In this document: in pieces, positions 52,482 to 60,356 of the stretch
Numbering within the stretch: the first letter of the stretch is position 1
Layout of the letters: every line of letters begins with the position of its first letter
Source of the DNA: Bacteroidota bacterium
GTDB lineage: Bacteria > Bacteroidota > JABWAT01
NCBI GenBank assembly: GCA_023151185.1
Contig: JAKLJL010000002.1
Location: forward strand, 321,058-385,057
Direction of reading: 5' to 3'
DNA length: 64,000 nt
Translations under genes and position numbers: made by a program
The notes under the pieces: generated by a model
Database searches by the model: none
What the model was told of the DNA's origin: nothing
The model's input: only the letters and a program-made list of their open reading frames with translations

Positions 52482-53098
52482 GCGAGAAGTTCCATGAGAA
52501 TCAGATTCCCCGATTCATGCCGGATCGAAACCGGACCGGTCGTTACCCGGTTCAGGGTTCCGTTTCTTTTTCCGAATTCAAGGGAGTCATTTTCCAATTC
52601 CCACTCCAGCCCAGAGGTGGTAATACCGCCGGCAACAGGAACCGGAAGTAAGGAAAGAGTCGTGCCCGGGCTAAAGTTCCCCGACCACCCCCCAGGAAGG
52701 CGCCAGGCCGTATGCAGATTGGATTTAAGGGTAATATCCAGACCGGTTCCCAGCCGGATGAGTGAAGACAGATTCCCGAAAGTGTGATCAATCCGGAGAC
52801 CAAGTGCTCCCCAAATGATGATTTTTTCAGGACATTCCTTTCTGCAGAACAGCAGAACTTTTTCAAAATCAGTGGTTTCCTGATCGTCGATCCTGACTTG
52901 TCTGACATCACTGAACGCCAAAAGGACCTCCGGGAGAACCGAGTCAAAATCTCCGATAATCAGGTCAGGTTTCATTCCGAAGTTATAAGCCGTATTGGCC
53001 CCGCCATCTGCGCAGATAAATAATCCGGCAGCTTCTCTGTCTTTGATCAGGCGGGAGCGTTCGGGGACTTCTCCGTTGCATAAAACCAATACGGTCAT
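52478..53098 (-). CDS. Thiamine pyrophosphokinase
   Basis: A 206-residue TPK. The ICADGGANTAYNFGMKPDLIIGDFDS segment holds the pyrophosphokinase signature, QETTDFEKVLLF the next, and LGLRIDHTFGNLSSL the third; the C-terminal thiamine-binding part has GLEWELEND and NRVTTGPVSI. It converts thiamine to thiamine diphosphate, the cofactor of the 2-oxoacid oxidoreductase at 44-46 kb. No TPP riboswitch is visible upstream. Coupled to the symporter gene. Confidence 0.92.
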   Translation of the reverse strand: MTVLVLCNGEVPERSRLIKDREAAGLFICADGGANTAYNFGMKPDLIIGDFDSVLPEVLLAFSDVRQVRIDDQETTDFEKVLLFCRKECPEKIIIWGALGLRIDHTFGNLSSLIRLGTGLDITLKSNLHTAWRLPGGWSGNFSPGTTLSLLPVPVAGGITTSGLEWELENDSLEFGKRNGTLNRVTTGPVSIRHESGNLILMELLA

Positions 53099-53140
53099 TG
53101 GGCGGGCTGTAGTCGGGTAAGCATGATCGTGCGGGAAATC

Positions 53141-53165
53141 AAAACCCTCCCGGTCAGAGGGTTTT
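53141..53165 (-). terminator. Hairpin terminator overlapping the end of bcp
   Basis: Perfect arms AAAACCCTC (53141-53149) and GAGGGTTTT (53157-53165), loop of 7. Read leftward it follows the bcp stop with a T-rich tail. The bcp stop codon lies inside it. Confidence 0.65.
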
Positions 53166-53618
53166 CAGATCATTGAGAATTTCGAGTGCATGATTTTCCG
53201 GTTTTACCTTCGGGTAGGCCTTCAGAATTTTGCCGTTTTCATCCAGGAGAAAAGTAGCCCGGTGAATTCCCATATACTTCCTGCCGTACATCGATTTTTC
53301 GCCATAGGCACCAAAGGCCGATGAAAGCTCATTTGCTGTATCCGCCCAGAGAGGAAAATTCAGTGAAAATTTGGAAATAAACTTCTGGTGAGATTTTTCA
53401 TCATCACCCGAGATTCCAATAACCTGGATTCCTGCCGCACGAAGTGCCTCATTTTCATCCCGGAAACTGCAGGCTTCTTTGGTACAGCCGGGTGTGTCAT
53501 CCTTCGGATAAAAATAGACCACTGCTTTTTTTCCCTTCAACCCGCCAATGGAAACCGGATTTCCGTTTTGATCTTTAATCATAATTTCAAGAGGGGCCAA
53601 ATCACCTGCTTTTAACAT
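53154..53618 (-). CDS. bcp: Thioredoxin-dependent peroxiredoxin (Bcp/PrxQ)
   Basis: A 154-residue peroxiredoxin. The peroxidatic Cys45 and resolving Cys50 sit in DDTPGCTKEACSFRD, the exact spacing of E. coli Bcp; FPLWADTANELSSAFGAYGEK and GIHRATFLLDENGKI follow. It reduces hydroperoxides in the cytoplasm with thioredoxin. AAGGTG precedes ATG 53618. Confidence 0.95.
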   Translation of the reverse strand: MLKAGDLAPLEIMIKDQNGNPVSIGGLKGKKAVVYFYPKDDTPGCTKEACSFRDENEALRAAGIQVIGISGDDEKSHQKFISKFSLNFPLWADTANELSSAFGAYGEKSMYGRKYMGIHRATFLLDENGKILKAYPKVKPENHALEILNDLKTL

Positions 53619-53710
53619 ACTGCACCTTTAATTGAATCTACATTTCACAGACCGAATCTGCAGGTCAGATGCAGATTCAGGATCCGGTCACTCAAACACG
53701 ATATTGACAC

Positions 53711-54850
53711 TCAGGATTCCTGCATTACCAGATTGGCAAGAGAAACTCCGGTTTTTTGATCAAAAAAGTGGAATTTCCGGCAATCAAAACCAATATCAGC
53801 AACAGTTCCGTGACGTGGAATGGTTTCCAGGTACGACCTTGAAATCAGGGAATGACCTTTTAAGTTACCCGTGGCAGTGGTTAAATGGGCAAAAACTTCA
53901 TTTCCCATGGGTTCACAAACCTCAACCAAAGCTTTTCCCCAGACCAGACACTCATTTCCGTTCCGGGTCATATGAATATCCTCCGGGCGGATACCGGCCA
54001 GAATAACCCCATCATCAGAAAGTTCGGCAAGACCAGAGTAACTTTCGGGCAGTTCAAGCTGCAGCGGACCATTTGCCTCAGAAAACAGGATCTTCCCTTC
54101 TGACCGGGAAATGATTCCCTCAATGAAATTCATCGCCGGAGATCCGATAAACCCGGCGACAAACCGGTTAACCGGGTGATGGTACAGTTCAAGCGGAGCC
54201 TCGGTCTGCTGAATCAATCCGTCTTTCATAACGGTAATCCGGTCACCCATGGTCATGGCTTCGACCTGATCATGAGTTACGTAAATCATGGTTGCTTCCA
54301 GTTTTTTATGGAGCCGGGAAATTTCTGTCCTCATCTGAACGCGCATTTTGGCATCCAGATTGGAAAGGGGTTCATCAAATAAAAACACCTTGGGTTTTCT
54401 GACAATGGCCCGGCCAACCGCAACCCGTTGTCTCTGCCCGCCTGAAAGTGCTTTGGGCTTCCGTTCAAGGTATTCGGTCAATCCCAGAATTTCTGCTGCT
54501 TCATAAACCCTGTGCCGGATTTCCTCTTTACTGAATTTTCTAAGCTGAAGTCCAAACGCCATATTTTCATAAACCGTCATGTGCGGGTAAAGAGCATAAT
54601 TCTGAAACACCATGGCGATATCGCGATCCTTGGGCTGAACCTCGTTCATCCGTTCGCCGTCAATGTACAAATTGCCCGAGGTGATGGGCTCAAGCCCGGC
54701 AATCATCCTGAGGGTAGTCGATTTCCCACACCCCGAAGGGCCGACCAAAACCATGAATTCCTTATCCCGGATGGTAAGAGAAATATCTTTTGCTGCAAAA
54801 ATGCCATTGTCATATTGTTTGCAGATCTCTTTCAGGATAACTTCAGCCAT
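53711..54850 (-). CDS. ugpC: Sugar ABC transporter ATPase, UgpC/MsmX type
   Basis: A 379-residue carbohydrate-import ATPase. Walker A GPSGCGKST, Q-loop region VFQNYALYPHMTVYEN, signature LSGGQRQRVAVGRA, Walker B VFLFDEPLSNLDAK and the H-loop IYVTHDQVEAMT are all intact. The C-terminal third is the TOBE regulatory part (GIRPEDIHMT). No permease or binding protein is adjacent, so it is probably a shared ATPase of the MsmX kind. GAGG precedes ATG 54850. Confidence 0.92.
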   Translation of the reverse strand: MAEVILKEICKQYDNGIFAAKDISLTIRDKEFMVLVGPSGCGKSTTLRMIAGLEPITSGNLYIDGERMNEVQPKDRDIAMVFQNYALYPHMTVYENMAFGLQLRKFSKEEIRHRVYEAAEILGLTEYLERKPKALSGGQRQRVAVGRAIVRKPKVFLFDEPLSNLDAKMRVQMRTEISRLHKKLEATMIYVTHDQVEAMTMGDRITVMKDGLIQQTEAPLELYHHPVNRFVAGFIGSPAMNFIEGIISRSEGKILFSEANGPLQLELPESYSGLAELSDDGVILAGIRPEDIHMTRNGNECLVWGKALVEVCEPMGNEVFAHLTTATGNLKGHSLISRSYLETIPRHGTVADIGFDCRKFHFFDQKTGVSLANLVMQES

Positions 54851-54895
54851 AAAAAACCTCGTATGGATTAACCGGCATGGAACCGGTGTTGGTGA

Positions 54896-56176
54896 TCAGG
54901 AATTACCGGCAAGGATTTCCCAGAATGCCGGATAGGAGATTTTGACACAATCTGAATTTTGAATACGGGTTTCACCGGATGCTGCCAGAGAGGCAATGGC
55001 GAAACTCATGGCGATTCGGTGGTCATGAAAAGTCTCGATAACTGCTCCGGTCAGTTTTCCCGTTCCGGTTATTTTCATTCCGTCCTTGAATTCCTCGGCT
55101 TCACCGCCCATGGCTTTAAGGTTCTGGACAATAGCAGATATGCGGTCACATTCTTTAACTCTAAGTTCCTCTGCACCCCTGATTTCGGTTATGCCATCGG
55201 CAAAGGCAGCGGCAACCGCCAGAACCGGGATTTCGTCGATGACATTCGGAATGATTTCACCTGCAATTGTCACCCCTTTCAAAGAAGAACTCCGGATCTC
55301 AAGAGTACCAACCGGCTCTTTCTGGCATTCACCCGTAACCGTGACTGTCAGATCTGCCCCCATTTGTTTCAGGACATCAATGAACCCCGTCCGGGTTGGG
55401 TTCAGCAGCACATTTTCGATTCGGACCAGAGAATTGGGTACCAGGCAGCCGGCCACAGCCCAAAATGCAGCAGAGGACGGATCACCGGGAACAGTAATAT
55501 CCGGAAGGTCAAATTCATGGGATGAAGAGGATTCCGTAACAAAATATCCGTCTTTTTCGACAGTTGTCAGGTTCAGCATCCGTTCAGTGTGATCCCGTGT
55601 TTTGACTTTTTCCCTGACGATGGTCTTTTCTTTCGTATACAAACCGGCAAGCAGGATGCAGGATTTCACCTGGGCAGAAGAAACTTCCATAGTGTGATCG
55701 ATGGCTGCAAGACGGCTCGTTCCGGTTATTTTCAAAGGTGCACGGCCTTCGTTAACCGATTCAATTCCCGCCCCCATCTGGGTCAGAGGCCGGATGATCC
55801 GGTTCATGGGACGTTTACGGATAGAAGAATCCCCGGTCAGTTCAGAAACAAAAGGCTGACCGGCGAGGATCCCACTCATCAGCCGGATGGTGGTTCCGCT
55901 GTTGCCGACATCCAGAACTCCCGAAAAGGGCTTAAATCCGGTACGGCCAACCCCTTTAACTTCCCAGATTTCCCCTTTTTTCCGGATAGAAACACCCAAC
56001 TGGGCCAGAACTGTCCGGGTGGACATCGGGTCGGCTGCTTCAGAAAGGCCACTGATCAGGGTTGTTTGTTTTTTCAGGGCAGAAAACATGAGAGCACGGT
56101 GAGAAATGGACTTGTCGCCGGTCAGGAAAACCGTCCGGTGAAAACTGGTTTGCGGGGATAAAACGGTCTGGGCCAA
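54896..56176 (-). CDS. aroA: 3-phosphoshikimate 1-carboxyvinyltransferase (EPSP synthase)
   Basis: A 426-residue AroA. The phosphoenolpyruvate and shikimate-3-phosphate sites are visible as GDKSISHRALM (20-30), LDVGNSGTTIRLMSGILAG, RPMNRIIRPLTQMGA, and the C-terminal DHRIAMSFAIA. It joins shikimate-3-phosphate and PEP in the route to aromatic amino acids. The start is TTG 56176 with AGGA upstream; no ATG is in the right place. Confidence 0.95.
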   Translation of the reverse strand: MAQTVLSPQTSFHRTVFLTGDKSISHRALMFSALKKQTTLISGLSEAADPMSTRTVLAQLGVSIRKKGEIWEVKGVGRTGFKPFSGVLDVGNSGTTIRLMSGILAGQPFVSELTGDSSIRKRPMNRIIRPLTQMGAGIESVNEGRAPLKITGTSRLAAIDHTMEVSSAQVKSCILLAGLYTKEKTIVREKVKTRDHTERMLNLTTVEKDGYFVTESSSSHEFDLPDITVPGDPSSAAFWAVAGCLVPNSLVRIENVLLNPTRTGFIDVLKQMGADLTVTVTGECQKEPVGTLEIRSSSLKGVTIAGEIIPNVIDEIPVLAVAAAFADGITEIRGAEELRVKECDRISAIVQNLKAMGGEAEEFKDGMKITGTGKLTGAVIETFHDHRIAMSFAIASLAASGETRIQNSDCVKISYPAFWEILAGNS

Positions 56177-56291
56177 AAGAGATCCTGTTGTTGAATGAAA
56201 TTAAGTCCTTCTGACAATCGTCAGTAAAAAAGAAGATACTCATCCACCGGGTTCAAATCAAACCGGAAAATGAACCCGAACGGTCAAAAAT

Positions 56292-57326
56292 TCAGTCTTT
56301 AACACACCTGACCGGAAATCCGTACCAGGGAGAAAGGTTGCTGTCAACAGATGACCGACTGGAGGATAAAATCAAAAAACCTGGCGTGTCAGACGGACCA
56401 GAAGAGGTAATCCAGCAGTTAAAAACCGGAATAGCAGGTTCTGGAGAAGTTCCGCAGAAGGGTGCCCCCTCACCATACGGGCTCAGGTCAGACCAATTGA
56501 CATACCTGGCTGAAAACCCACTTAAATTGGTGTAAGAATATCTGGGATCCGGTCTGACCTGTTCAAACATCCAGAGTTTCGGAACGGCAGCTTCCATCCC
56601 GCCCAATTCCTGAATGAGCTGATTCCACTCAGTTTCAGATGGAATATGCCATCCTTCTGGTGCAAGCCCGCGAGGATCATTAACCGCAGTTAAATTATAT
56701 AAAAAACCGGGATCGTTTTCACGGAGATTGGTTTCAAATGTATTCTGGCAACAAGCAGCTTCCCCAATCACTGACCATTCCTTTAAGGAAGTTGCTTTTT
56801 TAATCGGATCTCCATTCCGGAAACGGGAAACCTGCAGGTTTTCTGCCATCCACCACTTGCTTCCGATTTTAACCGTAACATAGGTTTTTCCATCCCGGTC
56901 AGTTACTATGCCGGTTTCAACGGAAGCTTCAAGTGTTCTGAAAACTTGCACTTCACCGTAGGAAACTCCGTCAGAGTTAATTGCATAAGCTCTTAAATAA
57001 TAGAGAGTTCCGGGCTTCATGCCGGAAGGATGGTTAAAAAAGATCCTGGCACCGTTAATAGCGGTCTGTTTCGAATTGGAAAGGGTTGGGTTTGGTGATT
57101 CTGCCCAGCAAACGCCTCGTTCCGAAATTGCTGACCCGCCATCGTCCGAAACTGTTCCGCCTGCAACAACCGATTCAGAGGTGATGCCGGATACCAGCCA
57201 GGTATTAACTTTTGGCAGGCTGGCAGGGTCGTTTTTCACTCCTACACTTCCAGTCTGTTCCCGGTCACAGGAATAAAGGCCAATCAAAATCCCGGAGAGA
57301 AGTATTACACGTCGCAAAATCCCCAT
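56292..57326 (-). CDS. FISUMP-domain lipoprotein
   Basis: A 344-residue lipoprotein with lipobox LYSC (Cys20). Residues about 35-125 look like a fibronectin-like repeat region (SESVVAGGTVSDDGGSAISERGVCWAESPNPTLSN; GTLYYLRAYAINSDG), and the C-terminal part is the FISUMP domain typical of Bacteroidota and Fibrobacter: VKIGSKWWMAENL, GFLYNLTAV, GWHIPSETEWNQLIQELGG, ending FPVRCVKD. Surface location is likely, function unknown. GAGG precedes ATG 57326. Confidence 0.88.
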   Translation of the reverse strand: MGILRRVILLSGILIGLYSCDREQTGSVGVKNDPASLPKVNTWLVSGITSESVVAGGTVSDDGGSAISERGVCWAESPNPTLSNSKQTAINGARIFFNHPSGMKPGTLYYLRAYAINSDGVSYGEVQVFRTLEASVETGIVTDRDGKTYVTVKIGSKWWMAENLQVSRFRNGDPIKKATSLKEWSVIGEAACCQNTFETNLRENDPGFLYNLTAVNDPRGLAPEGWHIPSETEWNQLIQELGGMEAAVPKLWMFEQVRPDPRYSYTNLSGFSARYVNWSDLSPYGEGAPFCGTSPEPAIPVFNCWITSSGPSDTPGFLILSSSRSSVDSNLSPWYGFPVRCVKD

Positions 57327-57423
57327 AGGAACCTCAGGATAAATTCTCCTTAAACTTATCGGATTACGGGAATAAAAGCAACTCCGGAAGGAAGGTTTCT
57401 TCCGGAGGTGACAGAGTTCCTTT

Positions 57424-58410
57424 TCAGGATTTGGGTTTCAAACTGGCTATGGCCCATTTCGAATAAAAAGAAGAAGCAGGAACCTGAACAAAGAAAGCCA
57501 GCGCAATTGCCAGAACTACCTGTGAACTTTCTGAGCCAGTGCCAAGAAGCGGAACGGCGATTCCAAGACCGAGTGCCAGATACCGGACTGAAGTCCCGAA
57601 TACGACTGCAATTCTGGATGGGTACGGAAGACTTTTAGTGAGAATCGTGCTGACCGTAAAAAGCACCAGATAGTAAATCAAAAGCGGAATCAGGGTTTTA
57701 ACAACCAAAACCGGATTTTCGGCAAGCTGGCGGTTGGCATCCAACGACATGATCAGAAACAGTACAAGTAAAAGCCCCATCGATGAAAGTCCGCTGAACA
57801 GTGGTTTTAATTTTTTAAAGCCCTCCTGCCCGTTCTTTTTCACCAGATACCGCCGGGTCAAATCTCCCAATATCAGGGGAATAATAATCACCAGAAGAAT
57901 TCTCTGAAAGATAAACCAGGGACCGGCTTCGAGCAGGTTTCCTGCAAAAACCGGAAGCGCAACCGGCAACAGCAGAATAACCAGAAACAAACTCACCGCA
58001 ATGATTGAAAGTGCCGCTTTCAGATTTCCGCCGGAACGTTCCGTCCAGGTGGCGGTCATCCCGCTGGTTGGAATTAAGGAAATCAGCATTAGGCCTAAGG
58101 CCAGGTAGGGCTCGCCGGGAAGTAAAAAATACCCCAGACCCCATGCCAGAGCCGGTGAAAAGATAAAATTGATCAGAACCGACAGCACCACCGGAACCCG
58201 GTGCTGGCCCATTTCCATCATATCTTCAATGCGCAGATTGATGAACATCGGGTAAATCATCAGAAAGGAAGCCGCGGCACAGATTCCCAGATTGAACGGA
58301 ATCCCGCCAAAAAAGTAGCTGTTCGCAACTCCCAGAATCATTACAGATAAAATCAGTTTGGTCAGGTGAGTCTGAACGAAGGACGTCAGTTTTTGAATTT
58401 CAGGTAACAT
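57424..58410 (-). CDS. BASS/ACR3-like membrane transporter
   Basis: A 328-residue, ten-helix transporter of the bile acid:sodium symporter / arsenical resistance-3 superfamily (SPALAWGLGYFLLPGEPYLALGLMLISLIPTSGMTAT). The helix-4 Cys essential to ACR3 arsenite pumps is absent here (IPTSGMTA), so it is not a canonical ArsB/ACR3. ATG 58410 has AGGAG at the right distance; a longer frame from 58521 has no such signal. No ars genes are nearby. Confidence 0.8.
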   Translation of the reverse strand: MLPEIQKLTSFVQTHLTKLILSVMILGVANSYFFGGIPFNLGICAAASFLMIYPMFINLRIEDMMEMGQHRVPVVLSVLINFIFSPALAWGLGYFLLPGEPYLALGLMLISLIPTSGMTATWTERSGGNLKAALSIIAVSLFLVILLLPVALPVFAGNLLEAGPWFIFQRILLVIIIPLILGDLTRRYLVKKNGQEGFKKLKPLFSGLSSMGLLLVLFLIMSLDANRQLAENPVLVVKTLIPLLIYYLVLFTVSTILTKSLPYPSRIAVVFGTSVRYLALGLGIAVPLLGTGSESSQVVLAIALAFFVQVPASSFYSKWAIASLKPKS

Positions 58411-58526
58411 AGATCTCCTGTAAAAATTTAAGGTTTCTGCCCGCCGGGCAGGTGTTTTTCGTGAACTCTGATGCCGTTTATTCTGTTTTGTGTCATGACA
58501 CCGAACTCCGGCTTTTAACATCTGAG

Positions 58527-58557
58527 TTGGTACTCTGACCCGTAATAAATATTTTTA
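58527..58557 (+). promoter_or_regulatory. Bacteroidota-type promoter, near-leaderless
   Basis: TTG (58527-58529), 20 bases, TATTTTTA (58550-58557), one base off TAnnTTTG. The expected start point falls within about 3 bases of the ATG at 58562, so the M61 mRNA would be leaderless or nearly so; no ribosome binding site is present. Confidence 0.5.
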
Positions 58558-58561
58558 TCGC

Positions 58562-60334
58562 ATGAGCAAACTACTTTTTTCCCTCACAACTCTTGTCATG
58601 ATGATTTCAACTCCGCTTCCGGCCCGGACGTCACCGGAAATATCCTACACCGTCGGGTTCTCAGAGCCGAACTCTCATCTTATCCGGATTTCAGTTACCG
58701 TTTCTTCTCACGGGAGAAAGGAATTAACCTTCCGGCTGCCGGCCTGGCGCCCGGGACGGTATGCCATTCAGAATTATTCCCGGCTGGTTCAGGAGGTAAA
58801 AGCTGTTTCTGAAAACGGGAACTCTCTTCCTGTCCGGCGTGAAAGCAAAGATGCCTGGGTTGTGTCTGTTCCCGGGATGGAACAAGTCACCTTTTCCTAT
58901 CGTTTTTTTGCCAATATTCTGGATGCCGGATCAACCCTTTACACCCAGGACGAGATTTACATCAACGGATCCAACTGCCTGGTTTGGGTGGAAGGATTAC
59001 AAGCCCTTTCACCTGTCATTTCATTCGAATTCCCTGATGGCTGGAAAACTGCAACCGGATTGAAGCGGAATCAGAACGGTTCATTCACTGCACGTGATTA
59101 TGAAGAACTGATCGACTGCCCGGTCATCATCAGTCCGGATCTGGTTCACGAAGAAATCAAAGTCCGGGAAATCCCGATCCACCTGTGGGTTCAGGGAAAG
59201 ACAAATGGAAACCTGTCCAGACTGGCAAAGGATATCGGAAAAATTGCCGAAGCCCAGTTCGGATTCTGGGATGGTATTGTTCCCTTCTCTGAATTCCATT
59301 TTCTGATTCACCTGGTTGACTACCGGAGTGGTCATGGAGTTGAACACCGGAACAGTACGTCTCTGGTCATTGGACCGCTGACCGATATGCCTGACCCGAA
59401 TGATTTTTCCCTGCTTCTCGGAACTGCTTCCCATGAATTTTTTCATGCCTGGAATGTAAAAAAACTCATCCCGGCAGATCTGGTTCCCTACGACCTGACG
59501 AAAGAACAGTACACCACTTTTCTCTGGTTTTCTGAAGGATTTACCAGCTACTATGATAATTATCTGAATTTCAAAGCCGGCCTGATGACTGAAGAAGGGT
59601 TTTTCAGAGAAATGGCAACCCAGCTAAAAAGTCAGGAGCAGAATCCGGGAAGAAAAATAACCAGTTTGTCCGAAGCCTCTTTTGATTCCTGGCTGACCGG
59701 TTATTCCACTGACGGCAACCGGAATAAATCTGTCAATTTTTATGGAGCCGGTGAACTGACAGCGTTTTTCGCTGATCTGAAAATCCGGACTGAAACCGGC
59801 GGTAAAAAATCATTGCGGGACGTCATGCTTTTACTCTACCGGGAAACAGTACCTTCAGGAAAAGGGTTTACCCGTCAGGACCTGCTTCAGGCGTTTAAAA
59901 CGGTTTCCGGGGTATCCTTTGAGGATTTCTTCAGCCGTTATATTGACGGAACTGAGCCCTTTCCGGCGGGGGACATTCTTGAAGCGGCCGGACTTACTCT
60001 GACAAAAGAACTGGCCCCCCCTACTTTTCGAACGGCGCTGGGAATTGATCTCAGGCGGGTAAATTCAGCCTGGGTCATTGATAATGTGCTTCCAGGAAGT
60101 CCTGGTTTTAAAGCTGGACTCGATTTCGGTGACATCCTCATCGGATCAGAAAACAACCCGGTCCCTGACTCAAAACCCGAAGACTGGCTCCAGAAACTTG
60201 ATTTAACAAAGCCACTCCAACTGGATATTAAACGGAAAGGACAAACCAAACACCTTTCTGTTCCGGATGTTAACCCGGATAATTTCACCTACAAAATCAC
60301 CAAAAACTGGTTTAAGGCGGCTGTATTTAATTAA
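58562..60334 (+). CDS. M61 family peptidase with PDZ domain
   Basis: A 590-residue exported peptidase. After a signal peptide come a beta domain, the zinc site HEFFHAWNVKKL (291-295) with the third ligand in WFSEGFTSYY, and a C-terminal PDZ domain (about 480-580: PGSPGFKAGLDFGDILIGSE). This is the M61 glycyl-aminopeptidase plan. Followed after 22 bases by the DPP-IV gene, so the two peptidases form an operon. The start has no ribosome binding site (see promoter). Confidence 0.93.
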   Translation: MSKLLFSLTTLVMMISTPLPARTSPEISYTVGFSEPNSHLIRISVTVSSHGRKELTFRLPAWRPGRYAIQNYSRLVQEVKAVSENGNSLPVRRESKDAWVVSVPGMEQVTFSYRFFANILDAGSTLYTQDEIYINGSNCLVWVEGLQALSPVISFEFPDGWKTATGLKRNQNGSFTARDYEELIDCPVIISPDLVHEEIKVREIPIHLWVQGKTNGNLSRLAKDIGKIAEAQFGFWDGIVPFSEFHFLIHLVDYRSGHGVEHRNSTSLVIGPLTDMPDPNDFSLLLGTASHEFFHAWNVKKLIPADLVPYDLTKEQYTTFLWFSEGFTSYYDNYLNFKAGLMTEEGFFREMATQLKSQEQNPGRKITSLSEASFDSWLTGYSTDGNRNKSVNFYGAGELTAFFADLKIRTETGGKKSLRDVMLLLYRETVPSGKGFTRQDLLQAFKTVSGVSFEDFFSRYIDGTEPFPAGDILEAAGLTLTKELAPPTFRTALGIDLRRVNSAWVIDNVLPGSPGFKAGLDFGDILIGSENNPVPDSKPEDWLQKLDLTKPLQLDIKRKGQTKHLSVPDVNPDNFTYKITKNWFKAAVFN

Positions 60335-60356
60335 CCAGATTTGAAACGGATGCATT

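Noticed and set aside
54959-56161. Long frames antisense to aroA
   Set aside because: They mirror the coding strand of aroA, whose motifs are all intact, and have no ribosome binding sites or recognisable motifs.
54896-56176. MurA instead of AroA
   Set aside because: The GDKSISHR and GNSGTT motifs and the shikimate-binding segments fit EPSP synthase, and the MurA Cys loop is missing.
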